A stretch of 64,000 nucleotides of DNA from positions 1-64,000 of the forward strand of contig NZ_FOFB01000005.1 of NCBI RefSeq assembly GCF_900110645.1, written 5' to 3'. A program made the translations under genes and the position numbers. Of this stretch, positions 24,544 through 33,400 are shown piece by piece. The notes under the pieces were generated by a model. The model was not told the DNA's origin and made no database searches. It was given only the letters and a program-made list of their open reading frames with translations. Numbering within the stretch: position 1 is the stretch's first letter; each line of letters begins with the position of its first letter. This DNA comes from Neolewinella agarilytica. GTDB lineage: Bacteria > Bacteroidota > Bacteroidia > Chitinophagales > Saprospiraceae.

Positions 24544-26925
24544 ATGACTTTACTACCCCGCGATACCTACGAAAAGCTGGAATTCGACAAAATTCTCCTC
24601 CTCCTGGAAGAGAAGTGTACTGGCGAAATGGGCCAGAGTTTTGTCCGGAACCTGGAGCCTTCCACCAGTGTGCGGGAGATTAACCGCTGGCTCGACGAAG
24701 TGGCGGAATTTAAGCAGGGCACGGATGACCGCAACATGTTCACCGTAGGGGCCTACGATGATATCAGCGAAGAGCTGCGGATGCTCGGCATCGAAGGTTA
24801 CGTGCTCAGCGAATCCGGCCTGGCCAAAATCAATGTGCTGTTGCTGCAGGCGAAAGAGATTTTTACCTTTTTCAGCAGCGAGGGACGGCAGACGAATTAC
24901 GAAGCGCTCTACGGCCTCGTTCGCCAGTTGAATTACAACTACGAGCTGTCAGGTGAAATCGAGCGCGTGATTGATGCTGAGGGCGTAATTCGTTCCGACG
25001 CCAGTGAGGAATTGAGCCGTATTCGTCGTCTGATTCTCAGTAAACAACGGGAAGTAGAGAAGACCTTCCGGCAGGTAATTGAAAAATATCGCCGGGCGGG
25101 CTATCTGTCTGACACGGTGGAAAGTACCCGTAACGGCCGGCGGGTACTATCGGTGCCGTCAGAGCACAAGCGGAAGATCCGGGGTATCATCCATGATGAA
25201 TCGGCCACCGGTAAAACGGCTTTCATTGAGCCGGACGCAGTGATTGGCATTAATAACGACATCTTCGACTACCAGCAGGAAGAAAAGCGGGAAATCTACC
25301 GCATTCTGCGGGAGCTCTCCGCCAAACTGCGGCCCTACCTCGAAGATATTGAGGGGTACCGCGACCTGATTGCTTACCTGGATCTGGTGCAGGCGAAGGC
25401 CATTTTTGCCCGGCAACTAAAAGCTGAACGCCCGAAGGTTGGTCATCGCCCCGCCATCGGCATAAAGGAAGGTCGCCACCCGCTGCTATTACTGAAAAAT
25501 AAACCCTACGGAAAAAAGACCGTCCCCTTCGATCTGAAGATGACCGGTAAGAATCGCATCCTGATGCTTTCCGGGCCTAACGCCGGCGGTAAATCCATCT
25601 CGATGAAGAGTGTTGGCCTGCTGCAACTTATGGTGCAGTGCGGTATGCTGGTAACTGCTGATGCGGAGTCCGAGATGGGCGTTTTCAAGAAGCTGTTTGC
25701 CGACATTGGGGATCAGCAATCGATCGAGGATGATCTGTCCACTTACAGCTCCCGCCTGAAGAACGCCAAGGCTTTCCTGAAGGAGGCGGATGATTCCACT
25801 CTTGTGTTGATTGACGAATTTGGCTCCGGCACGGACCCTGCTTCCGGCGGAGCTATTGCCGAAGGCATCCTTGATGGGCTGAATTACCGCAAGGTGTTCG
25901 GCGTCATCACCACTCACTACTCGAACCTTAAGATTTTCGCCTACAAGACCAAGGGCATTCTCAACGGCGGGATGCACTTTGATACGGAGACCCTCGATCC
26001 TACCTACGAGCTCCGGGTGGGCCGTCCGGGGTCAAGCTACGCCTTTGAGATCGCGACTAAGTCCGGTCTGCCGGACCGGGTCCTGCACTACGCCCGCAAG
26101 CGTGCCGGCAAGAACGAGCGGGCCGTGGATCAGCTGCTTGTTGACCTGCAACGGGAGAAAGCAGAATCCGAAGAAAAGCTGGCAGAGTTAGCCCAGAAGC
26201 AGAAAACCCTGGATGCCCTTACGCGCACTTACGAAGAGTTGCACAAGAGTATGGAGGTACGTCGGAAGCGACTCAAGCTGGAGGCAAAAGAACAGGCCCT
26301 GGAAGAGACCGCCAAGTACAATAAGGAGATGGAGAACCTGATCCGTAAGCTTCGTGAGGGGAAGAAGATCGAAGAAGCCAAGGAAAAGGCGAAAGAACTG
26401 CGGGAGAAGCGCACGAAAATCAGTGAGCAGGTCAATGAGCTGGTGGAGGATATCTACTACGCACCTTCACCGAAGGAGGAAAAGCCCATCGAGGTGGGTG
26501 ACTTTGTGAAGTTGCGGGCCGGAGGCGCGACGGGGCAGGTAGAGCGCATCGATAAGAAGAGCGCTACCGTGATCGTTGGTGATCTGCGCCTGACGGTCAA
26601 GCTGCGTGATCTCGAGCCCGCCAACAACCCGATGACCTTGCGCCGGGAACGAAGTGTGAGCAGCAATTTGTCGGCGATGGACACTTTCAGCAGCAAGCTG
26701 GACGTGCGGGGCATGCGCTACGAGGAAGTATTGGCGACTACGGAAGCCTTTATTGACCGGGCGCTGATGGCCAATGCGAACCAACTACGCATCGTCCATG
26801 GTAAGGGGACCGGAACCCTGAAACGGGCCGTCCGCCAGAAGCTGGCGGAGTATAACCACTCCTTTACACTCAGTACACCGCCGCGGGAAGCAGGGGGGGA
26901 TGGAGTGACGATTGTGGAGTTGTAG
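24544..26925 (+). CDS. mutS2: MutS2 family ATPase/endonuclease
   Basis: A 793-residue protein, the usual family length. The MutS clamp/core region is about residues 1-320. The ABC-type ATPase has Walker A GPNAGGKS near residue 345, LVLIDEFGSGTDP as Walker B/D-loop and a TTHYS H-loop. A long charged coiled coil spans about 520-650, and a C-terminal Smr nuclease domain has LDVRGMRYEE and HGKGTGTLK. MutS2 suppresses recombination and, in Bacillus, rescues collided ribosomes; it is not a mismatch-repair MutS. A GACCTTTA box 7 bp before the ATG may be the promoter. Confidence 0.96.
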   Translation: MTLLPRDTYEKLEFDKILLLLEEKCTGEMGQSFVRNLEPSTSVREINRWLDEVAEFKQGTDDRNMFTVGAYDDISEELRMLGIEGYVLSESGLAKINVLLLQAKEIFTFFSSEGRQTNYEALYGLVRQLNYNYELSGEIERVIDAEGVIRSDASEELSRIRRLILSKQREVEKTFRQVIEKYRRAGYLSDTVESTRNGRRVLSVPSEHKRKIRGIIHDESATGKTAFIEPDAVIGINNDIFDYQQEEKREIYRILRELSAKLRPYLEDIEGYRDLIAYLDLVQAKAIFARQLKAERPKVGHRPAIGIKEGRHPLLLLKNKPYGKKTVPFDLKMTGKNRILMLSGPNAGGKSISMKSVGLLQLMVQCGMLVTADAESEMGVFKKLFADIGDQQSIEDDLSTYSSRLKNAKAFLKEADDSTLVLIDEFGSGTDPASGGAIAEGILDGLNYRKVFGVITTHYSNLKIFAYKTKGILNGGMHFDTETLDPTYELRVGRPGSSYAFEIATKSGLPDRVLHYARKRAGKNERAVDQLLVDLQREKAESEEKLAELAQKQKTLDALTRTYEELHKSMEVRRKRLKLEAKEQALEETAKYNKEMENLIRKLREGKKIEEAKEKAKELREKRTKISEQVNELVEDIYYAPSPKEEKPIEVGDFVKLRAGGATGQVERIDKKSATVIVGDLRLTVKLRDLEPANNPMTLRRERSVSSNLSAMDTFSSKLDVRGMRYEEVLATTEAFIDRALMANANQLRIVHGKGTGTLKRAVRQKLAEYNHSFTLSTPPREAGGDGVTIVEL

Positions 26926-27109
26926 TACGTTTGGCAATTGCGGGTTGGGAGATAAAAAGCTATAGAATAGAGAATTAGAGAAATCGAAGGCTTGCGGTTT
27001 TTGTAAAAAAATTAGATGCTTAAAATCCAAATTTTTTATATATTTACGTTAAATACAATTGAGTAAGTGTATTCTTAATTAAGAAACTCTAGAAACCCGA
27101 TATTCTGTT

Positions 27110-28114
27110 ATGAAAAAGTTTGCTTCTCTATTTTTCATTCTCACTATCTTAAGCTTAAGTACATGTAAAAGTGATGATGATGTCATAATCCCTGGTTGTG
27201 AAGGGACTATTGGTGATGAGCTGCTTGTATATGGATACTTCAATGATGGAACTCCTACTGTTACTTCTTCACCTCAACAAAGTAGGGGTAATATATCATT
27301 TGATCCTGCATTTGCGGAACCTGTAAATAATGGAGTAGATATTGTAGTTCCTGGAGTTAGAATAAGGACAGAATCTAATAATTATGAAATTACACGATTT
27401 AAAATAGATGAGAAGAAACGGGGCGACGATTGTTTCATTTTTCAGAATGAATTCGCAAATGATCAGTCGAGTTTTCAGACAGATATAGCTTCTGTTCTTG
27501 TGTTAGACATGAGTACTTCATTACAAGACAATATTAACACATTAAAACAGTATGCAAAACAGTATGCTCGATTTGTGGTTAACAGTTCACCGAATTCTAC
27601 AGTAGCAGTCGTCTTTTTTTCTGACCGGGACGCAATCGAGTCAACTCTTTTTTTTACATCTTCCACTATTAACCAACTAGATAGCCGTATAGATAATTTT
27701 AGAAATTATCAGGAAAGAACAGCTCTGTTTCAGGCTGTAAAGACAGGCGTTGACTTGTTAGGCTCGATTAACTTTGACGGACAAAAATCTATAGTTGCAT
27801 TTACGGATGGTGGCGATAATGATAGTAACAACCCAACTGAACTACTCGGACAAATTAATGGGAGCGATGTTGAAAAATTTGCTATTGGCCTAAGAGGATC
27901 AGATTTTCAAGAAAACAGCCTTAGGTCAATCGTTAGTGAACAGAGTAACTTTCAAGTAGCAGACGATATCAGTTCATTAGAGGAGATTTTCAGGAACGTA
28001 GGAAGAGGTGTGATTTCAGTCTATGAAATCCGCTACAGAAGATCAGATCAGTTGTTGAACTCCACCGAATCTGTGGATATTAGAATAAGTATTGAGGCTG
28101 AGAAAATTGAGTAG
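27110..28114 (+). CDS. VWA-domain lipoprotein
   Basis: A 334-residue lipoprotein: signal peptide with lipobox LSTC and Cys20, followed by KSDDD, the acidic pattern that often accompanies surface lipoproteins in Bacteroidota. Residues about 125-310 are a von Willebrand A domain with a MIDAS site (DMSTS for DxSxS; TDGGDN as the distal Asp motif), which binds a divalent ion and protein ligands. The gene is markedly AT-richer than mutS2 and the PorE-like gene beside it, suggesting acquisition. Ligand unknown. Confidence 0.8.
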   Translation: MKKFASLFFILTILSLSTCKSDDDVIIPGCEGTIGDELLVYGYFNDGTPTVTSSPQQSRGNISFDPAFAEPVNNGVDIVVPGVRIRTESNNYEITRFKIDEKKRGDDCFIFQNEFANDQSSFQTDIASVLVLDMSTSLQDNINTLKQYAKQYARFVVNSSPNSTVAVVFFSDRDAIESTLFFTSSTINQLDSRIDNFRNYQERTALFQAVKTGVDLLGSINFDGQKSIVAFTDGGDNDSNNPTELLGQINGSDVEKFAIGLRGSDFQENSLRSIVSEQSNFQVADDISSLEEIFRNVGRGVISVYEIRYRRSDQLLNSTESVDIRISIEAEKIE

Positions 28115-28118
28115 AACT

Positions 28119-28138
28119 GTTGTCATGATTTTGACAAC
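28119..28138 (+). terminator. Weak hairpin after the VWA gene
   Basis: GTTGTCA and TGACAAC pair over a short loop five bases after the stop codon; only a short T-run (ATCTTTC) follows, so termination is possible but unproven. Confidence 0.35.
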
Positions 28139-28403
28139 ATCTTTCATGTTGCATCACTTTAAGAAGTAAAACAAATTACTCAATCAGAGACTAAAGTCAT
28201 TGTTTTCATTGGTCTGTAGCTTGTTAGGAAAGCTTTTGATGTTAGTTTTCCCTGCAAAAACTTCCCCCAAAACCGCTCAATCCCCCCGAACATAGTTAAA
28301 TTTGTTATGTTTAAGGCCTGAAAGTCTCGGGTTTTAGCGCCCTTTATCAGCCGCTGCCCTATTGCAGTCGCCCTGTTTTTTCTTACTGTATACCACTCAA
28401 AAC

Positions 28404-30935
28404 ATGAAATCATTAATCCAATCCCTCCTCGTCCTGCTTCTGCTGGCCGTGGCGGTTCCCGTTCATGCCCAGTTCCGTTCGGAAATGCGCACGGCGAACA
28501 AAGAGTACGAACTCAAGGCCTATAATCTGGCGGTTGAGTCTTACAAAAAAGCATTGGCCCGTCGGCCCAGTGACGTAACTGCCCTGAGTCGGATAGCGGA
28601 TTCGTACCGCATGCTTAACCAGATGCAGACCGCCCACGGATACTACCAGCAAGCCGTTCGGGAGCGGAAGGCCGAAGGAAATGTGTTCCTGGAGCACGCC
28701 CACGTGCTGAAGGCCCTCAGCCGGTATGACGAAGCCAAGCAATGGTATTTGGTTTACGCCCGTGACCATGACCCCGTCGTTGGTAACCACTACGCCCAGA
28801 GCTGTGACTTTGCGAAAGCCCAAGCCAATGCAGATGCCGGCTTTACGGTACAGTCTGCTAACATCAACTCTTCGGTATCAGACTTCGGGCCCTCCACGCC
28901 TTCTCCTGGCCAACTGGTGTTCAACTCTGCCCGTACCGCTGCCGGTCAGGCCTTTGACGGTCAGGCGCGCAACAAGCCTTACGTAGCAGCCATCGGACCT
29001 GATGGCAGCCTGCAGCAGGCCTTCGAACTGCAAACAGGATACACGGATGCTGCTGGCAACGTTGGCCCGGTGAGCTACACCCCCGATGGCCGCCAGGTCA
29101 TCTTTACCCGCAATAACTTCACTGCCGGGACGCGGATGATCCCCGAAGCAGGCATCAACCTTAACCTGATGATTGCCGACGTGAACCAGAACGGTAACTG
29201 GGTGAATCCTCGTCCACTGCCCTTTAATGGAACGGACTTCAGCACGGGCTTCGGTACTTTTTCTGCTGATGGTAACGCTATCTACTTTTCCTCCGATCGG
29301 GGCGAAGGCTACGGTGGCTTTGACATCTACCGTGCACAGCGGCAGGGACAGAGCTGGGAGACCATCCCCGAGAACCTGGGAACCGTCGTTAACTCTGTCG
29401 GACACGAAATCACTCCCTTCTTCGACGGTGCAAGTCTGTTCTTCTCCTCTAACTGGCACCATGGCCTCGGTTCTTACGACGTCTTCCGTGCTGAAATGGC
29501 TAACAACCGCCCAACGACGCTTTACCACATGGGTAAGGGCATCAACTCTGACCGCGACGACCTGGGCTTTATCTATGACCCGGTTACCAGCAGTGGTTAC
29601 GTTGTGTCTAACCGCATTGGCGGTAGCGGACAGGAAGATGTATACCGCGTAGGTCGTGCGAGCACCAACAAAGTCCTGGTGGTTCAGTCCGCTCTTGACG
29701 GCTCGTTCATTCCCAACGCAGCGCTTGACTTTTCTGCCTGTGGCGGCCAGGTATACGCTACGGACGCTGGCGGACGCTACGTCCTGCAGCCCACTGCCGG
29801 ACTGAGCTGTGATATTGTGATTAGTGCTGACGGCTTCCAGGCCGTTCGTATTCCGCTGCAGAGCCTGCAGCCCGACGCACAGAACATCGTTCGCGTTTCC
29901 CTTAATGCTGCCGGAGGCGGCGTTGCCGGAGGTGGGCCTGTCCAGGGTGGCGGAAACACTACCCCCGGAGGTGGACCGAACACGTCCACACCAATTCCTG
30001 GAGGTGTGTTACCTCCGGGTACTTACCGTGGAATGGTAACGAATGCACAAACGGGAACCCCGATTCCACAAGCTAACGTTCAGATTACGCAACGGACGAC
30101 CGGCGCGTCAGCGAATGTGCTGACGAACATCGAAGGGACCTACATCATGGCCTTCGAACCTTACAATACTTACGACCTGGTCATTTCGGCTCCGGGTTAC
30201 GAGACGGTACGTTTCCCGATCACGAATAATGATGGCAGCGATCCGAATATTCTTGGTAACATGACGCTGCTTCCCGTTCAGGGCGGTGGAAGTTCTACGG
30301 GGACGACCAGCAATGGCAGTCCGAGCACCGGCGGCGAAAACGTCTCTTATACTCAGGTGAGTGGATATTCCGTGCAGCTGGCCAGCCTGGGCAAGTCTCC
30401 CGATCTGAATAAATTCAACAATGTGTCTAACCTGGGCCGGGTGTACGACGTGAATGACGGTAATTCCTATAAGGTGCGCCTTGGTGTCTTCACTACCCGC
30501 GCAGCTGCGGAAGCTGCTGCCGCCCGTGCCAAGCAGGCGGGGTATAGCGGAGCTTTCATCGTTCCGGATAGCGGAACTCGTGCAGACGGCTCCTCTACGT
30601 CGTCTTCCAACAGCCGGACTTACATTCCTTCGGGCAGTACGACTACGACTACCTACACGCCACCACCCACCACGACCACGACCACCTCTTCCAGCGGTAC
30701 CTACAAAGTACAGATTGGCGCCTACGGTAAGCCAGAGAATTTTGACCGGAGTAAAGCCAGTCAGCTTGGTTCGGTGGAGACCACTACCCGTGGCAACCTT
30801 ACGCTCTTTATGATCGGTAACCTTTACTCCCTCAGCGAGGCCCGTAGCGTTCAGGCGCAGGCTAAGTCCATGGGCTATTCCGGTGCCTTCGTGCTGGAAC
30901 GGGTGAATGGGCAGTTAGTGAAGGTGAGTAACTAA
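28404..30935 (+). CDS. PorE-like TPR/PD40 protein with two SPOR domains
   Basis: The ATG at 28404 starts a clear signal peptide (LLVLLLLAVAVPVHAQ), so upstream non-ATG starts are rejected. The 843-residue product has TPR repeats (about 20-130), PD40 beta-propeller repeats (about 140-410), a carboxypeptidase-regulatory-like beta-sandwich (about 540-630) and two SPOR domains (about 665-725 and 765-843) separated by Ser/Thr/Pro linkers. PorE of T9SS has TPR-PD40-CRD plus a peptidoglycan-binding OmpA domain; here SPOR, which binds denuded glycan strands, takes that place. An envelope-anchoring role, perhaps in T9SS or division, is inferred. Confidence 0.82.
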   Translation: MKSLIQSLLVLLLLAVAVPVHAQFRSEMRTANKEYELKAYNLAVESYKKALARRPSDVTALSRIADSYRMLNQMQTAHGYYQQAVRERKAEGNVFLEHAHVLKALSRYDEAKQWYLVYARDHDPVVGNHYAQSCDFAKAQANADAGFTVQSANINSSVSDFGPSTPSPGQLVFNSARTAAGQAFDGQARNKPYVAAIGPDGSLQQAFELQTGYTDAAGNVGPVSYTPDGRQVIFTRNNFTAGTRMIPEAGINLNLMIADVNQNGNWVNPRPLPFNGTDFSTGFGTFSADGNAIYFSSDRGEGYGGFDIYRAQRQGQSWETIPENLGTVVNSVGHEITPFFDGASLFFSSNWHHGLGSYDVFRAEMANNRPTTLYHMGKGINSDRDDLGFIYDPVTSSGYVVSNRIGGSGQEDVYRVGRASTNKVLVVQSALDGSFIPNAALDFSACGGQVYATDAGGRYVLQPTAGLSCDIVISADGFQAVRIPLQSLQPDAQNIVRVSLNAAGGGVAGGGPVQGGGNTTPGGGPNTSTPIPGGVLPPGTYRGMVTNAQTGTPIPQANVQITQRTTGASANVLTNIEGTYIMAFEPYNTYDLVISAPGYETVRFPITNNDGSDPNILGNMTLLPVQGGGSSTGTTSNGSPSTGGENVSYTQVSGYSVQLASLGKSPDLNKFNNVSNLGRVYDVNDGNSYKVRLGVFTTRAAAEAAAARAKQAGYSGAFIVPDSGTRADGSSTSSSNSRTYIPSGSTTTTTYTPPPTTTTTTSSSGTYKVQIGAYGKPENFDRSKASQLGSVETTTRGNLTLFMIGNLYSLSEARSVQAQAKSMGYSGAFVLERVNGQLVKVSN

Positions 30936-31099
30936 AGCGTATCCCCTCTGATTCGCATGAATCACCCCTGTTTATGATCGAACAAACCACCTCCGCCAGG
31001 GTTTGACAGTCCAGGCGAAGGAGATCGGTTCTGAAACATGAGTCATCCCTAATTTTCGGATTAGATGACGGTGTTTTCTGGCAAATAATGGGATTTTTA

Positions 31100-31160
31100 G
31101 CGATCAGCGGACAGCATTCAGAGCCGTTTGGCCTGAATGCTGTCCGCTGATCGCTTTTTT
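31100..31160 (+). terminator. Strong intrinsic terminator with 22-bp perfect stem
   Basis: Arms 31100-31121 and 31133-31154 are perfect complements around an 11-base loop and are followed by six T. It lies about 165 bp after the PorE-like gene, in an intergenic stretch (30936-31339) that holds nothing else recognised. Confidence 0.85.
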
Positions 31161-31339
31161 ATACCGACTGAACCAGGTTCCATCCGAGAAAACACAGAAA
31201 AGGCTGCCCAAACTCCGGGATGAGCCATGTTTTGGTGCCGGACTCTCCTGGCGAAAATCTGGTAGGACTCGTGTTTTTTATTGAGGCAGGTTTATTAATC
31301 ATGCCCACAGTCCTATCTTCCACCTGAAATACCTTTTCC

Positions 31340-32266
31340 ATGAGAGGATTACTTGTACTTCTTACGATCGTCACCATCACGTCAATGAATGCACAGTCTG
31401 TAATTGAGTTATACCCGGAGGGAATTCCCTGCGCAAATGCCTGGGCAGACGAAATGGAGGACCGGCCAGCAAATGGCAAAATGCTCACTAAAGTACATAC
31501 GCCCTTATTACATCATTATGCGCCCGTGAAAAGAATGGCCTCGGGAAGCGCCCTCATGGTTATTCCGGGAGGAGGCTACGTAGTGGAGGCCTGGGATCTT
31601 GAAGGAGTTGACATAGCTAACCGATTTACTAATGCCGGCCTGCAGGTTTTTATCCTGCAGCACCGTCTGCCACGCTGGGAAACGGACGAATGCAAAAGCC
31701 ACGTAGCCTTAGACGATGCCCGGAGAGGAGTGCAAACCATTCGGCTAATGGCTGATTCATTAGGGATCGACCCCGCCAAAATTGCGGTGATGGGCTTTAG
31801 TGCCGGAGGGCATTTGTCGGGGTCCGCAGCGGTCCACCCGCTGCCGGCCGATAGCACGTCTTCTCTCCCCGCAGCGAGGTACTCCAGCCGCCCCGATGCG
31901 AGTATGATGATATACCCCGTAACGATAATGGATGATAGTGGCTACGGACATTCCGGAAGCGCCGTCAGCCTGATGGGAGAGGATTACCTCCGCCATAAGT
32001 TGCGGAGCTACTACAACCTCCCGGAGCAGGTTCATCCCGACGTTCCACCTACCTTCCTGGCGCACGCCAGTGATGACCAGGCCGTCCCACCAGAAAATGC
32101 CCTGCGCTACTACCGGGCACTTGTGGCTAATAAAGTTCCGGCCAGCCTGCACATCTACGCTAATGGAGGGCACGGCTTCGGCTCAGGCAAAGATTCCTCC
32201 GGCCCGGTAAGAAACTGGCTGGATCGGGCGCTGGATTGGTTGGAGAGTTTGGGATTTGTAGAATAG
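31340..32266 (+). CDS. Secreted BD-FAE-like alpha/beta-hydrolase (esterase)
   Basis: A 308-residue exported hydrolase with signal peptide LLVLLTIVTITSMNAQ. The oxyanion-hole region ALMVIPGGGY, nucleophile Ser in VMGFSAGGHLSG, Asp near ASDDQAVPPENA and His in NGGHGFG form a classical triad. The family includes acetyl-xylan, feruloyl and other carbohydrate esterases. A strong terminator separates it from the gene upstream. Substrate unknown. Confidence 0.87.
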   Translation: MRGLLVLLTIVTITSMNAQSVIELYPEGIPCANAWADEMEDRPANGKMLTKVHTPLLHHYAPVKRMASGSALMVIPGGGYVVEAWDLEGVDIANRFTNAGLQVFILQHRLPRWETDECKSHVALDDARRGVQTIRLMADSLGIDPAKIAVMGFSAGGHLSGSAAVHPLPADSTSSLPAARYSSRPDASMMIYPVTIMDDSGYGHSGSAVSLMGEDYLRHKLRSYYNLPEQVHPDVPPTFLAHASDDQAVPPENALRYYRALVANKVPASLHIYANGGHGFGSGKDSSGPVRNWLDRALDWLESLGFVE

Positions 32267-32382
32267 GTCGCCAGACCGAAGAACGTCCCGGTGTTTTGCG
32301 ATTGCCCTGAAGTCCGCGCTGAAACGCTACTTTAGCTTTCCATTTGCGTTACAATTTTACACGCACACGTAGAAAACAAATT

Positions 32383-33363
32383 ATGCCCAACTCCCTCATC
32401 AACCTTCAGCCCCTGTCTCAGCCGCCTAATCAGGCAGATCTGCTGCTTACCCACGAGGCCATTCATTCGTTCGTACACCGTACACCGGTGATGCGCAATC
32501 ACAGCCTGAACGTAATGGCGAGTTGCAGCCTGCACTTTAAGTGTGAGAATTTTCAACGGATCGGTGCCTTCAAGATGCGCGGTGCGGTATCGGCAGCCTT
32601 GCGGCTAACCGAAGAGGAACGTTCCCAGGGGCTGGCTACACACAGCAGTGGTAACCACGCGCAGGCAGTGGCCCTGACGGCAAAGTTGTTAAATATACCC
32701 GCACATATCGTCATGCCGCATGATGCACCTAAAGTAAAGGTGGCAGCCGTGGAAGGCTATGGTGCCAGCATCACCTATTGCGAAAATACCCCCGCAGAGC
32801 GGGAGAAAACCCTGAAGAAGGTCGTGGCTAAAACCGGTGCTGCCTTTATTCATCCCTTTAACGACTATGGGGTGATCGCCGGGCAGGCAACGGCCGCTAT
32901 GGAACTGATCGAAGACGTAGAAGCAGCACTGGACATCGTCATGGCTCCCGTAGGCGGCGGAGGCCTGATGGCGGGTACCGCTCTGGCGGCCCGCTACTTT
33001 AGCCTGCAGGCCGTCGCCTGGGGCGCCGAACCCAGAAAAGTAGATGATGCTGCCCGCTCCCTGCAGAGCGGAAAAATTGAGGTTAACGAAACCAATTTCA
33101 CCGTAGCGGATGGCCTGCGGACGAATCTGGGCGAACGGACCTTTGAGGTTATTCATAAGCGGGTCCCGAAAATTCTGGTCGTGTCCGAAGAGGAAATCGT
33201 TCACGCCATGCGCCAGATTTGGGAGCGGATGAAGATCATCATCGAGCCCAGCTGCGCGGTGCCCTTTGCCGCAGTTCTGCGTTATCCGGAAATGTTTGAG
33301 GGCAAGGAAGTAGGCATCATTCTTACGGGAGGTAATGTGGATGTGGACAAGCTGCCTTTTTGA
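32383..33363 (+). CDS. PLP-dependent threonine/serine dehydratase or serine racemase
   Basis: A fold-type II PLP enzyme of 326 residues from the ATG at 32383; the in-frame upstream ATG at 32344 adds 13 basic residues and is less likely. The PLP lysine is in GAFKMRGA, the Asn loop is SSGNHAQA and the phosphate-binding loop is VGGGGLMAG. There is no ACT domain, so it matches catabolic threonine dehydratase/serine racemase types rather than the long biosynthetic IlvA. It probably makes 2-oxobutanoate or pyruvate plus ammonia. Confidence 0.88.
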   Translation: MPNSLINLQPLSQPPNQADLLLTHEAIHSFVHRTPVMRNHSLNVMASCSLHFKCENFQRIGAFKMRGAVSAALRLTEEERSQGLATHSSGNHAQAVALTAKLLNIPAHIVMPHDAPKVKVAAVEGYGASITYCENTPAEREKTLKKVVAKTGAAFIHPFNDYGVIAGQATAAMELIEDVEAALDIVMAPVGGGGLMAGTALAARYFSLQAVAWGAEPRKVDDAARSLQSGKIEVNETNFTVADGLRTNLGERTFEVIHKRVPKILVVSEEEIVHAMRQIWERMKIIIEPSCAVPFAAVLRYPEMFEGKEVGIILTGGNVDVDKLPF

Positions 33364-33400
33364 AGGGGTTAAAGTCTCATATTCTTCCTAATTTGCCGCC

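Noticed and set aside
31159-31488. Minus-strand frame over the esterase start
   Set aside because: It overlaps the signal peptide of a well supported gene and the terminator region; no similarity.
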